Positions 53,366 through 61,935 are shown, counted from the stretch's first letter. The stretch: 61,935 bases of DNA from Clostridia bacterium (GCA_026001225.1 BNZQ01000003.1:1-61935); one strand, 5' to 3'. Notes: generated by a model from the letters alone, not told the origin. Numbers and translations are program-made.

Positions 53366-54397
53366 TCAGCGGAGGCATTCGTAAAAATACATGATATTTT
53401 CGCCGTCCTTCGCGTCCCAGCCCTGCGCGAATATCCGGCGGCCGCCGAATCTGACGAGGCCGCCCCAACTCAAACAGCCGCCGGCCGCCAAAGCCTTTTG
53501 CGTAAAGGGGGCTTTTTGCGAATACAGAGCCTGCCCCGCCGCGTATTGCCCCCGCTTGTCGCTGTAAAAGAAATCCAGCACCAAATCGTCGTTCGTTTCG
53601 GAGGGAATCGCGCACGCGACCTCGTAGAGCGCGCCCATCGCGGAAACGTCCAAATAGGTTTTCGGCTCGAATTCCCAGTGCAGCAGGTCGTCGGACAGGC
53701 CGATATACTGCACGCCTCCGCAACCCTCGCTGATATACATTAAGTATTTGCCGTTCAGCTTGACGGCGTTACCCTCCGCGTCCTTGGGGATCACGGCGGC
53801 CTTGACCCACAGCTTGGAAATCTCGCGCGGCACGACGATTCCCCGTTTTTCCCAATGCAACAAATCGTCGGAGACCGCACAACACATGTCCACCGCCACG
53901 CTTGGATTTTTTTCGGCCGTTTTCCATATCCCGTTGTAAAACAGAACGTAACGGCCGCCCGCGCGGTAGACCTTTGGGTCCTCCGTTGACACGACCTCGT
54001 GTTCGTATTCGGGGAAAATCACCGGATTGCGCCCGTAATCCGTCCAGCCCTTGCCGTTTTCATAGACGGCCAGACCGATGCGCGAACTCATCGTTTCCTT
54101 GTGCGGCGCGGCGCGGTAAAACATATACAGCTTTCCCGCGTCGGGAATCAGCGACGGATTAAACACAAAGCCGCTCCGCCAGCCGAAATCCAAGGGATCG
54201 CGCCATTGCCCTTTCATTTGAAACGTCATATCGGGCGCGGGGACAAACGGCCCGACGCGCCACGGCGCGGGCTCGTCGTAGCGCGCGCAGAAATCCAAGG
54301 CCGACAGCCGCTCCACCTCGGGCGCGGGCGTATGCTTTGCGGCCTCCCTGTAATACGCTTCCGATTCTTTGATAAATTCCGCCGATAAACGATTCAT
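53366..54397 (-). CDS. Five-bladed beta-propeller glycosidase or phosphorylase (GH130/GH43-like)
   Basis: The 343-residue cytoplasmic protein has the repeating blade pattern of GH130/GH43-type propellers: FVFNPSLIPDAGKLYMFYRAAPH, SRIGLAVYENGKGWTDYGRNPVIFP, VSTEDPKVYRAGGRYVLFYNG, AVSDDLLHWEKRGIVVP and IGLSDDLLHWEFEPKTYLD. GH130 members phosphorolyse beta-mannosides, but I cannot fix the substrate or mechanism from sequence alone. A signal peptide is absent, so it acts on imported oligosaccharides. It is the last gene of the carbohydrate locus and shares its fold with the C-terminal half of the regulator encoded just upstream. Confidence 0.78.
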   Translation of the reverse strand: MNRLSAEFIKESEAYYREAAKHTPAPEVERLSALDFCARYDEPAPWRVGPFVPAPDMTFQMKGQWRDPLDFGWRSGFVFNPSLIPDAGKLYMFYRAAPHKETMSSRIGLAVYENGKGWTDYGRNPVIFPEYEHEVVSTEDPKVYRAGGRYVLFYNGIWKTAEKNPSVAVDMCCAVSDDLLHWEKRGIVVPREISKLWVKAAVIPKDAEGNAVKLNGKYLMYISEGCGGVQYIGLSDDLLHWEFEPKTYLDVSAMGALYEVACAIPSETNDDLVLDFFYSDKRGQYAAGQALYSQKAPFTQKALAAGGCLSWGGLVRFGGRRIFAQGWDAKDGENIMYFYECLR

Positions 54398-54531
54398 AAA
54401 AAACCCCTTTTTTGTGAGGTAACGGGGAACAGGTACAAGTCTAATGACAGCATAGCGTGGACATTGTTCTATTGACCGATCCCTGTCCCCTGTCCCCTAT
54501 TATCTATTATTTTCCTATCCTTTCAAAAATT

Positions 54532-54659
54532 CTTGAAAGGACATGCGCGCCGCAGTCGGACAACAGTTGATGAGCCGCCGAAGGGAGCGTAGACCCCCCT
54601 ACATGACCGAGGCGGCGAATCAAACGTAGCCCGAATCCGGCGATGCATGTCCTTTCAAG
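54532..54659. repeat. Palindromic element 3 over the end of the regulator-propeller fusion gene
   Basis: A 15-bp perfect inverted repeat (CTTGAAAGGACATGC, 54532-54546, with 54645-54659) encloses GTTGAT with ATCAAAC, then GCCGCC (54574-54579) with GGCGGC (54611-54616) and GTAG with CTAC (54589-54602). The loop strands are GAAGGGAGC and ATGACCGAG. The element supplies the last nine codons and the stop codon of the fusion gene. Confidence 0.7.
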
Positions 54660-56737
54660 CGAATTTCGGCCAAGCAGGTGTAATATTCACCGCCGCCGTA
54701 ATAGAGCCGCAATTTCCCTTCGTGCTCCGTCAAGCCGGTGAAAAAGACCGTGTCCCGCCAACGCGAAATTTGCTTTTTACCGGTTTCCGCGTCGAAGCCG
54801 CTCTCATAGGGAATCGACGGGTCGGCGGCCAAAACCGGCTTTAACAGATAATCCCGGCACGTAAAGGGAGCGTCCCGTTTAAACAGAGCCTCCCCGACCG
54901 CATAGAACCGTCCGGTATGGTGCCCGCCGGTAAACAGGACGATATCCCCGCTTCCGCCGTGATCGGTCAAAGCAAAGCAGCCCTCGCCGCCCGGCCAGTG
55001 CGCGCCCGTTTCGCGGCTTTCCCATCGGATCAAATCCCGCGAAACCGCCGCCAATCCGTCGTTGATATACATGATATATTCGCCGTTTATCGCGACGGCG
55101 CGGTTGTGCGTATTCTGCAAGACGCAAGCGTTGCGGTGGATCCGGCGCGCGTCGGGGAAAACGAGCCCTTTCTTTTCCCAATGCAATAAATCGCTTGATA
55201 CGGCCAAATAAACGCCGTTCTTCGCGGGGTCGGACGGATTTTTCCAATCCCAACGGTTGCAAAAAAGGTAATACGTCCCATCCCGCTCGACGCAGCAAAC
55301 GTCCTCGAAGCTGATCTCCGGCTCCTCCCCCGCGCGGAACAAGGGGCCGCCGCGCCGCGTAAAGCGAACGCCGTCCGCGCTCGAAGCGAGGCCGATATCG
55401 CAGACATAATCGACATTCAGGGCGCGCCCTTCCCGCGTTTTCCCCGAAAAAGGCATTTCGCCGCGATAGATATACCAAAACAAGCCGTCTTTTTTTAAAA
55501 CGGAGCCGTTATGCACGCCGCCGCTGATATTGCCGCAGTCCCAGGACGCGGCGTCCGGCGCGAAAACCGGATTGCCCGCATATTTTTCGGCCGGCGCGAG
55601 CGCCCAATCGGGAAACGCGTAATCCGCGGGGACTTCGCGCGGGAAGCCTCCCCAAAACCTTTCGGGGCCGCCGTCGCCGTCCGTCCAACCGAAGCCGGAA
55701 AGCTGCCAATCGAACACGCCTTTTTTAAAAAAATTCATGTCGCGGACGGAATCGCGCAGCTTCAAATGAACGGGCACGTAAACGCGGCGGAACGGCTGCG
55801 ACGGATCGGCTAAACGTCGGGTCATTTGCTCGAAGGAATAGCCCGCAAACGCCGCCTTGTCGATATTGAAGGTGGACAGGCGGGGCCGCATTTCCGCCGC
55901 GATCGCGGTATCGTCAAAGCTGATCAGGGAAACGCCGTCCGGCACGCCGCGGCCGACGGCTTTCAACGTGAGCGACAAATAATAGGCGGCCATGTCGCAA
56001 TCGCACACGAACGCGTCGGGCAGCCTGTCGGGCAGCCGCATGTGCACGGTATGCACCGACGCTTTGGCGTCGTAATTCGTCATGAGGCGCGCCGGATCGT
56101 ATTCGATCCCGTGCTCCCGCAACGCTTTCATATAGCCGTAGAACCGATCCTGCACGCTGCTGGGCATCGGCTGCACGCCCAAAAAGCCGATATCCCTGTG
56201 CCCGTTTTTGATCAGGTGGTTGGTGGCGGAATAGCCCATGTAAAAGTTATCGGACAGCACGCAGTCGCAAACGCTCTCGTCATAGTAAAAGTCGATCGCG
56301 ACGACGGGCTTTTTTAGATTTTCCAACAGAAAAAAATAGACCTTGTCCACCTGCCCGCCGATAAAGATGCCGTCGTATTTCTCCGGCCTGAACGCCTCCG
56401 GCAGCCGGCAGTCCCGCTCGAAATCCTCGTACAGCACAAACAAGGTCAAGCTGCAACCGTTGAGCAGGCAGCGATCCGACAAATGGTGGTAAATTTTGGT
56501 ATAGAAATCCTCGCCCTTTTCAAAAAACCGTTTGCGCACGACGAAAGCGAAATGATAGTCCTTCAAAAAGGGCGTATTCTTCGCCCTCTTGACGTCATAG
56601 CCCATCTCCGTGGCCGCCGCCAAAATTTCGGCGCGCAGCTTCTCGCTGACGCCCTCGCTGCCGCGCAACGCTTTGGAAACCGACATCTTGGTGATCTTCA
56701 ACCGGTCGGCTATATCTTGCATCGAAACCTTTGACAT
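54620..56737 (-). CDS. LacI-family regulator fused to a GH43/GH130-like beta-propeller domain
   Basis: From ATG 56737 (705 residues) the protein starts with a LacI HTH (SKVSMQDIADRLKITKMSVSKALRGSEGVSEKLR), continues with a full periplasmic-binding-like sensor (GHRDIGFLGVQPMP, VSLISFDDTAIAAEMRPRLS, YVPVHLKLRDSV, ending near residue 333), and after a linker of about 50 residues has a five-bladed propeller (about 387-695): GNPVFAPDAASWD, GGVHNGSVLKKDGLFWYIYRG, SFEDVCCVERDGTYYLF, AVSSDLLHWEKKGLVFP, RWRDTVFFTGLTEHEGKLRLYYGG. LacI proteins normally end where the linker begins. The frame is unbroken. The last residues HASPDSGYV come from the adjacent palindromic element. It should bind DNA and sugar, and may itself process or sense oligosaccharide through the propeller. 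Confidence 0.85.
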   Translation of the reverse strand: MSKVSMQDIADRLKITKMSVSKALRGSEGVSEKLRAEILAAATEMGYDVKRAKNTPFLKDYHFAFVVRKRFFEKGEDFYTKIYHHLSDRCLLNGCSLTLFVLYEDFERDCRLPEAFRPEKYDGIFIGGQVDKVYFFLLENLKKPVVAIDFYYDESVCDCVLSDNFYMGYSATNHLIKNGHRDIGFLGVQPMPSSVQDRFYGYMKALREHGIEYDPARLMTNYDAKASVHTVHMRLPDRLPDAFVCDCDMAAYYLSLTLKAVGRGVPDGVSLISFDDTAIAAEMRPRLSTFNIDKAAFAGYSFEQMTRRLADPSQPFRRVYVPVHLKLRDSVRDMNFFKKGVFDWQLSGFGWTDGDGGPERFWGGFPREVPADYAFPDWALAPAEKYAGNPVFAPDAASWDCGNISGGVHNGSVLKKDGLFWYIYRGEMPFSGKTREGRALNVDYVCDIGLASSADGVRFTRRGGPLFRAGEEPEISFEDVCCVERDGTYYLFCNRWDWKNPSDPAKNGVYLAVSSDLLHWEKKGLVFPDARRIHRNACVLQNTHNRAVAINGEYIMYINDGLAAVSRDLIRWESRETGAHWPGGEGCFALTDHGGSGDIVLFTGGHHTGRFYAVGEALFKRDAPFTCRDYLLKPVLAADPSIPYESGFDAETGKKQISRWRDTVFFTGLTEHEGKLRLYYGGGEYYTCLAEIRLKGHASPDSGYV

Positions 56738-56800
56738 TTCCTCACTTCGGACGGCCGTCGCCGCCCCCGACATACAGTGTATACTATTTCCCGAAAAAAC

Positions 56801-57871
56801 TCAACCTTTCACGCCGTTGAACTCCTTCACGGCCTCCGTCATCGCGAGATAGTTCTTCGGCGGCATATAGCTGGTGATGGTATTGCCGCTGCCCACGGCA
56901 TACCCGCCACCCTCGGAGCACTTTTTCAAGACCTCGATCGTGCGCTTTTTGATAGCGGCCTCGTCCGCGCGGCACAAAAAGTCAACGTCGATGCCGCCGA
57001 TGATCGCCACGCGGTCGCCCCACAACGCCTTGGCCCGCTCCACGGGCAGAATCACGTCCTCGAAGGAGTGCTTGGCGTCGATCCCCACGTCGTCGATCAG
57101 GATATCCATAACGTCCTTCAACTGTCCGCAGCTGTGCAACAGGAATTTCTTGCCCGCCTTGTGCACCGTCCCGACGATCTTTTTCTGCCACGGGAAGATA
57201 TATTGTTTGAGCATGTCGACCGAGATCATCGTGTTGCTCTTGTACCCCAAATCGTCGCCGAAGCGGTAAATCCCCAGCTTTTCGCGTTTAACCAACCGTT
57301 CCGCGATCCCGTCCAAACGCGTGGATATGGATTCAAGCAAGACATCGACCGTTTCGGGCTCCTCGTAAATAGCCAAACAAAACGGAACCAGCCCCATCAA
57401 AAAGGTCGCGTGCTCGAAAGGCCCGCCGCTCGCGCCGCCCACGGCCTTCATGTGCGGCGGCACAAGCTTTAAAATATCGTCGAACAACGCGTAGTCGAAC
57501 ACGTCGTCCGCGCTCTTCCAAAGCGCGGGATCGCGCGCGTCGTCCAGCGTCTTGATCACGCCCTCGTTTTCATTGACATAGCCCCGCGTCACCGTATCGG
57601 ACGCGCTCTTGCCCGCCAGCATGTTCAACGTGGGAAATTTGGGGGACATTTCCACCGACACATAGGGATACCCCATTTGATCGTAAAAATTGATCCACCG
57701 CCGCCAAAATTCCAAGAGACCGCTCCGTTGGGAAAGGTCGATCGGATCGGTATATCCCATGATCTCCGCGATCACCGGATAGTCGATCCCGTGCTCGTAC
57801 ATCGGCACCGGCCCCGGCGAAGGGTCGCGCGCCAGAACCTTGTCCAACGCCTTATACGTCAGTTTCGTCAT
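56801..57871 (-). CDS. Uroporphyrinogen decarboxylase-family protein in the sugar locus
   Basis: The 356-residue protein is a URO-D superfamily TIM barrel (VPMYEHGIDYPVIAEIMGY; LGIYRFGDDLGYKSNTMISVDMLKQYIFPWQKKIV; KFLLHSCGQLKDVMDILIDDVGIDAKHSFED; RVAIIGGIDVDFLC). The GDDLGYK and HSCG motifs are typical of the subgroup found in carbohydrate loci of anaerobes rather than of haem synthesis. Its reaction is unknown. It has a good ribosome site (GAGGTG) and lies between the lipoprotein gene and the LacI-propeller fusion. Confidence 0.82.
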   Translation of the reverse strand: MTKLTYKALDKVLARDPSPGPVPMYEHGIDYPVIAEIMGYTDPIDLSQRSGLLEFWRRWINFYDQMGYPYVSVEMSPKFPTLNMLAGKSASDTVTRGYVNENEGVIKTLDDARDPALWKSADDVFDYALFDDILKLVPPHMKAVGGASGGPFEHATFLMGLVPFCLAIYEEPETVDVLLESISTRLDGIAERLVKREKLGIYRFGDDLGYKSNTMISVDMLKQYIFPWQKKIVGTVHKAGKKFLLHSCGQLKDVMDILIDDVGIDAKHSFEDVILPVERAKALWGDRVAIIGGIDVDFLCRADEAAIKKRTIEVLKKCSEGGGYAVGSGNTITSYMPPKNYLAMTEAVKEFNGVKG

Positions 57872-57955
57872 TTTACCATTTCACCTCGTTTTTTACTTTT
57901 TTTGTCATTTTGATCAAAGCGAAGGATTCCCGTCGGTTATAACCGCGCGGTTTTT

Positions 57956-59977
57956 CTATAATTTCCGCATCCGCAGCATCGCGATATCTTTCAGGCCGCT
58001 TTCGGTTTCGATCTCCGCGACCAAATTCTGCGTCCCCTTGGGCACCGCGCCGAACACGCCCGCCGCCGTAACCGAGGTCACCGGCGCGCCCTCGTGAATC
58101 GTTTTGCCGCCCAAAGTGATCTTCATCGTCTTGACCGGATCGCCCGCGGGCGCGGACACCGAGAATTTAAATTCGGTCGCGCTCTTCAAGGTCGTTTTCG
58201 GCGTTTCCGGCGACAGAATATTGACGGCCGGTTTGACGACGGCCACCTGCTTCCCGCCCGCCTTGACGACGCCCCGTTCGGTTTCGACCGCCGCGCCGAC
58301 GGGCAACAAGGCGAGGATCGCGGCCGAGCCCGCCGGCAACGTCAATTTATACGCGCCGTCCGCCGATTCCGCCGCCACGGCGCGGGTGACCGTATTGTAC
58401 AGCTGAACGGGCCCCGGCAGGGAAACGGTGACCGTCTTTTCCGCGCCGTAGGGATTGTAATACAAATACTGCTGATAATCGCCGTCCTGCCGCAGAGTAT
58501 CCAGCTTTGTCAAATCGACGCGCAGGATTTCGGGCACGTCGGTCGCCGCGATCAAGCCGCCCAAAAGACCGACGTGCGCGCCGCCGTAGATGCCGTAGTC
58601 GGTTTGGCCGCCCCAGTTCATCGCCAGCTGGTCGCCCATCGCGTAGGGACCTCGGTCGCCCTGCGAGCTTTTCACGCCCTCGTAAGCGATCGCCTTGCCG
58701 GGGTCGGACGGCGCGGCGGTCGGGCAGCTTTGGTTGGCAAGCGGCAATTCGTTCCCGAAGAAAATCCGCGAGCTGTTGGCCATATGCATGAACCATTTGC
58801 CGATATCGTCGGCAAAGCGCGGGTCATAGCGCAGCGCATTCGCCAGCGTGACCGCCATATGCCAAGTGTTCATCGCGAAGGCGTAGCCCGCGCCGCTCAT
58901 ATCGGTGTAGGCGAACGCCATCAGGCCGTACGCGTCGTAATCGCCCCATTTGGCGTTGACGACCTGCGTCGACGCGCGGAAATCGGTCTGCCCCTCGAAG
59001 GAAACGTTGACGAATTTCTGAATGTCGTAGTTCGCGCCGTGGCGGGCGTTCAGCACGGCCGCGACGTAACAGGCGTAATCCTGCAAAATCTCGTAATAGG
59101 AGCTCTTCTCCCAATTTTGCAAATAGTCCAGCACAAAGCGCGCGTCGTCCAAATATTTCTCCTCGCCCGTCAGCGTGTAGGCGTAATAAAAGATCATCGC
59201 CAAACCGCCGTTCGGGGGCTCGTTCCACCGGCCGTTGTAGATCGGTCTGTTCGTCTGAAAATCGTAGGACGTGAACTCAAAGGACACGTTGCCCTCCAAA
59301 TCCTTAAAATTGGGCAGCGCGCCGTGCCATTTTTCCGCGCCCGCCACAATAATATCCCGCATCCACGTCTCGTTCGGATAGAGCCGGTGCAGCCGTATGA
59401 ACTCGATCTGCGGATAGACCTCGTACCAAAAGGTCTGCCCCGTGCGCGTCTGTATCCGGTTCAAAATAAAATTTTCAGGCTCCTTGTTTAAAAAGGCTTC
59501 GGTCATGCGGATAAAATCATAGGTTTTCCCGCCGCCCACGCTCTGCGCGCTCTTGTCGATCCCCGCCGCCGTGGCCGCCCACAGCGCAGCCAACACCGTG
59601 ATACCCTCCTGCGCGCCGTTCATGCCCGCTTGCGGGCTGCCGATATAGGACGGAAAGCCGAAATAAAGGAAACCGTTCTCCTGGTCCACCTTCGATTTGT
59701 CCCAATAACCGATCGGGCCCATCGTTTCGTAATTGTACGGATCCGTCGTTTCCTTTTTGGCGAAATCGAACAGCACCGCGTCCACGTCGAGCCCTTTTTG
59801 CTTAAAATCCAGCAACTTATAGTCGGACGCGCGCGCGGGCATTTTGTCCACCTGCAAGATCGTCTTTTGCGTCGGGTTGGCGTATGCTTCTTTTTTCAGG
59901 CAGCCGTTCAAGCCCAGCCCCGAAACCGTCAGCAGCGCCGCTAAAACGATACCCATTGTTTTGATTTTTAACTTCAT
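57956..59977 (-). CDS. Lipoprotein with predicted alpha/alpha-barrel glycosidase-like domain
   Basis: The 673-residue protein has a signal peptide with lipobox LNGC. The region about residues 100-480 is rich in helices with aromatic and acidic clusters (ARFVLDYLQNWEKSSYYEILQDYACYVAAVLNARHG; IYNGRWNEPPNGGLAMIFYYAYTLTGEEKYL; MNTWHMAVTLANALRY), as in (alpha/alpha)6-barrel glycoside hydrolases and lyases. The last 150 residues are beta-rich (LPGPVQLYNTVTRAVAAESADGAYKLTLPAGSAAILAL), as in accessory domains of such enzymes. I cannot give a CAZy family. It is probably anchored outside the membrane, acting before the sugar permease. A strong ribosome site (AAAGGAG) precedes the ATG. Confidence 0.7.
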   Translation of the reverse strand: MKLKIKTMGIVLAALLTVSGLGLNGCLKKEAYANPTQKTILQVDKMPARASDYKLLDFKQKGLDVDAVLFDFAKKETTDPYNYETMGPIGYWDKSKVDQENGFLYFGFPSYIGSPQAGMNGAQEGITVLAALWAATAAGIDKSAQSVGGGKTYDFIRMTEAFLNKEPENFILNRIQTRTGQTFWYEVYPQIEFIRLHRLYPNETWMRDIIVAGAEKWHGALPNFKDLEGNVSFEFTSYDFQTNRPIYNGRWNEPPNGGLAMIFYYAYTLTGEEKYLDDARFVLDYLQNWEKSSYYEILQDYACYVAAVLNARHGANYDIQKFVNVSFEGQTDFRASTQVVNAKWGDYDAYGLMAFAYTDMSGAGYAFAMNTWHMAVTLANALRYDPRFADDIGKWFMHMANSSRIFFGNELPLANQSCPTAAPSDPGKAIAYEGVKSSQGDRGPYAMGDQLAMNWGGQTDYGIYGGAHVGLLGGLIAATDVPEILRVDLTKLDTLRQDGDYQQYLYYNPYGAEKTVTVSLPGPVQLYNTVTRAVAAESADGAYKLTLPAGSAAILALLPVGAAVETERGVVKAGGKQVAVVKPAVNILSPETPKTTLKSATEFKFSVSAPAGDPVKTMKITLGGKTIHEGAPVTSVTAAGVFGAVPKGTQNLVAEIETESGLKDIAMLRMRKL

Positions 59978-60000
59978 TGTCGACTCCTTTTTTTAAGTTA

Positions 60001-60152
60001 AAGTTTTTTGAAAAGAGGTACGGGGGAAAACTTCTTTATACACACACCGAGAAACCGAGAGTCGCGGGCAAACGCAGTTTGCATATGACCGAGGTGACGA
60101 CGGTTTGAAATCGAAGATTTAAAAGTTTTTTCCCGTAATCCCCCTTTCTGAA
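60001..60152. repeat. Palindromic element 6 (nested hairpin type)
   Basis: Outer arms of the CGGGGGAAAAC type (with AAAGTTTTTTGAAAAGAGG at one side) enclose an insert with GCAAAC-GCA-GTTTGC and ATGACCGAG on its 3' side. The insert is almost the same as in element 7 (49476-49614) in the opposite orientation. It fills the gap between the DUF1861 gene and the lipoprotein gene. Confidence 0.65.
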
Positions 60153-60160
60153 AATTTTAT

Positions 60161-61105
60161 CTATCCAAGCTCGTACTCGCGGAACGGGTCGTCGATGACG
60201 GCGTAATGCGCCTCCGCGTCCGACACGCCGGTATACAGCTCGGCCGTGCCGTCCCCGCCGCGGAGCAATCCGCCCGTGAACAGCACGTCGGTTAAGTCGG
60301 GGCGTTTGGCCGCGCCCTCCTTTAAATCGCGCCTCTCGCAGATGATCTTTACGCGGGAGCAAGCCTGTGTTTCGGGATCGAAGCCAAACGCCATGCTGTA
60401 ATAATGCTTGGATTTGTCGGCGTGCATACAGGCGATATGCCCCAAAACGCCGATCAGCCCGTTCTTTAAGATATGCAGCTCGTTCGCGCCGCCCCATTCT
60501 CCGTCGACGAAATGCGAACGGTGAATTTTCGCCCGCTCCGCGCTGATATGATTGAAGTCCTCCGGATCGTCCAAAAGCAGCGTGCCGATCTTGCCCACGC
60601 CGTGCGCGCCGCCCTGCGGACGCGTAAAAACGAGCAGCCTCTTTTTATATTCCAGCAAACGCACGTCCTTCATAAAATGCGGGCCGACGCGCCAAAATTG
60701 TAAGCTTTCCGTGTCCGGCCCCTTCAAATAAGCGGTGCGCCAGCCCACGATCTGCCCGTCGTCGGCGGGACTTGTGTCGATCTGCGTGCCGCCGATCAGC
60801 AACGCGCCGCCGAGCCGCGCGACGCACGGATCCTGCAACCGCACCAACGCGCGCGCAACCGTCGCGGCGTACCGCCCCGCCGCCGTCCGCCGAAAAAACC
60901 GGACGCAGGATATTTCGCTGTCGCGCCGTTCGACGCGCCCCGCGATCACGGTTTCGCCCCTGTCGGCAAAGGGCGCGCTGATATTGTACACGTCGCCCTC
61001 CGCGCCCTCAAACGCGATTTTATCGGTTCGGTAAATTTTCCTTCTTTCCCGGTATTCCGCCAGCAATTCCTTCACCGGCGCGGGCGTTTCACAAATATTG
61101 AACAT
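60161..61105 (-). CDS. DUF1861 (MTP-1-like) beta-propeller protein
   Basis: The 314-residue protein matches my memory of the DUF1861 family throughout: DVYNISAPFADRGETVIAGRVERRDSEISCVRFF, FWRVGPHFMKDVRLLEYKKRLLVFTRPQGGAHGVGKIG, WGGANELHILKNGLIGVLGHIACM and KRPDLTDVLFTGGLLRGGDGTAELYTGVSDAEAHYAVIDDPF. The fold is expected to be a five-bladed propeller related to GH43/GH130 enzymes, and its catalytic activity is unproven. It follows the sugar permease gene by 21 nt, with AAAGGA before its ATG. Confidence 0.87.
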   Translation of the reverse strand: MFNICETPAPVKELLAEYRERRKIYRTDKIAFEGAEGDVYNISAPFADRGETVIAGRVERRDSEISCVRFFRRTAAGRYAATVARALVRLQDPCVARLGGALLIGGTQIDTSPADDGQIVGWRTAYLKGPDTESLQFWRVGPHFMKDVRLLEYKKRLLVFTRPQGGAHGVGKIGTLLLDDPEDFNHISAERAKIHRSHFVDGEWGGANELHILKNGLIGVLGHIACMHADKSKHYYSMAFGFDPETQACSRVKIICERRDLKEGAAKRPDLTDVLFTGGLLRGGDGTAELYTGVSDAEAHYAVIDDPFREYELG

Positions 61106-61126
61106 TTTATATTTCCTTTATTTCGT

Positions 61127-61935
61127 TCAGCCCTTAATCCCGCTTCCGACAAAGCTCTCCACGAAATACCGCTGCGCGAGGCCGAAGAAGAAAACGACCG
61201 GCACGATCGCGAGCAGCGTCGCCATAGCCACGTAATTCCACGGCACCAAATAATCCTTGCCGCCTGCGTTAAACATGCCCTCGAAGATGCCGATGGTCTG
61301 CGCGATCATTTTATGCGTATAATCGTTGGCCTTTATATACAGCGTCGGGCCGTAGATGTCGTTATAGGTTCCCACGAAGTAGAGAATGACCGTCGTGATG
61401 ACGATCGGCTTGGCCAACGGCAGGACGATACGGAAAAACGCGCCGAACTCGCCGCAACCGTCCATTTTGGCGGCGTCCACCAGCGACGAGGGCGTACTCG
61501 TGAAGAACTGCCGGAACAAAAAGAGGATCGTCACGTCGATTCCGAACCACGCGCCCATCCACATGGGCAGATAGATCGTACTGTAACGCAGGTCCAATTG
61601 CACCATAGCCTCGTAGAACGGAATGCCCATCAACTCGCCGGGAACGAACAGCACCGCGATGAACAACATAAAGACAAAGCTGTTTAAACGGCACTTAAAC
61701 CGCGCGAAGCCGTAGGCGGCGACGCTGCAACTGATCAGCGCGCCCGCGGTTTTTAAGATAAAGACCAAAAACGTATTGAGGAACGTGCGGAAGAACATGT
61801 ACTTCGGGTTCGTCCACACGGTCTTAAAATTCTCGATAAAGTTGTTGGTGCGCGGCAGGATCGTCACGGTGGCGCCGGTCGCCTCTTCCAGCGTCTTAAA
61901 GCTGGTGGACAGAATATAAAAGAACGGCACGACGA
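61127..61935 (-). CDS. Carbohydrate ABC transporter permease, MalG type (5' end beyond the window)
   Basis: The 3' part (about 269 codons) of a MalG-like permease: PFFYILSTSFKTLEEATG at the start of the visible part, five membrane segments, the EAA loop SLVDAAKMDGCGEFGAFFRIVLPLAKPIVIT, and the end LAQRYFVESFVGSGIKG. It forms half of a sugar channel with a MalF-type partner presumably encoded just upstream, outside the window. The first codons are missing because the sequence ends. It heads the visible carbohydrate operon. Confidence 0.94.
   Translation of the reverse strand, partial: VVPFFYILSTSFKTLEEATGATVTILPRTNNFIENFKTVWTNPKYMFFRTFLNTFLVFILKTAGALISCSVAAYGFARFKCRLNSFVFMLFIAVLFVPGELMGIPFYEAMVQLDLRYSTIYLPMWMGAWFGIDVTILFLFRQFFTSTPSSLVDAAKMDGCGEFGAFFRIVLPLAKPIVITTVILYFVGTYNDIYGPTLYIKANDYTHKMIAQTIGIFEGMFNAGGKDYLVPWNYVAMATLLAIVPVVFFFGLAQRYFVESFVGSGIKG

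Overview
The window looks like chromosomal DNA of an uncultured, probably gut-dwelling Bacillota of the Clostridia (Christensenellales-like is my guess from gene order and style, not proven). The supporting signs are a minD-minE pair, ytxC directly upstream of thrS, the infC-rpmI-rplT operon, Shine-Dalgarno sites of the AAGGAG type, several lipoproteins with InlB B-repeats, BspA-type LRRs or BIG2 domains, and a fairly high GC content interrupted by AT-richer accessory genes. The window is densely coding on both strands. No tRNA, rRNA, CRISPR array, transposase or phage gene was seen.

Layout. 1-6.1 kb: minD, minE and, convergent to them, three unrecognised genes, two with an N-terminal membrane anchor and two with long coiled-coil regions. 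6.2-8.6 kb: serine synthesis (serC, serA). 8.6-13.8 kb: membrane protein, XRE regulator, URO-D-family protein, MreB-like actin, Ppx/GppA. 14-21 kb: lipoprotein, argG-argH, two small accessory genes, proA, yebC. 21-31.8 kb: rRNA methyltransferase, infC-rpmI-rplT, two membrane genes, fucI, thrS, ytxC and a YgiQ radical SAM gene. 31.8-38.3 kb: two cell-surface lipoproteins, then a decaying stretch with fragments of an XRE regulator, ygiQ and a helicase, the last fused end to end with a truncated P-type ATPase. 38.5-48.6 kb: an M6-type secreted metalloprotease convergent with an oppABCDF peptide-import operon, plausibly a protein degradation and uptake module. 48.7-53.2 kb: surface lipoproteins, one with a recent internal duplication. 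53.3-61.9 kb: a carbohydrate locus on the minus strand, comprising an ABC sugar permease (cut by the window edge), a DUF1861 enzyme, a lipoprotein with a predicted alpha/alpha-barrel, a URO-D-family protein, a LacI-type regulator fused in one reading frame to a glycosidase-like beta-propeller, and a second stand-alone propeller enzyme.

The intergenic DNA is as informative as the genes. I see (i) at least eight palindromic elements of about 55-150 bp. Several share an asymmetric internal loop (GAGGGAG opposite TGACCGAG) while the helices around it vary but stay paired, and several have an outer arm that contains the stop codon of the neighbouring gene. (ii) A second hairpin family (GCGAGGGAAACC-type) often lies just before start codons. 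(iii) Tandem heptanucleotide repeats abut start or stop codons. In yebC and serA the ribosome binding site and the start codon lie on opposite sides of a hairpin.

Regulatory highlights: a TTGACA/TATACT promoter whose 20-bp spacer is entirely a trinucleotide repeat (a phase-variation candidate controlling a surface lipoprotein), a matched pair of double promoters with the same two palindromes, several probably leaderless genes, and an AUU start codon in infC. All functional calls rest on motif and family recognition by eye; no database search was run.
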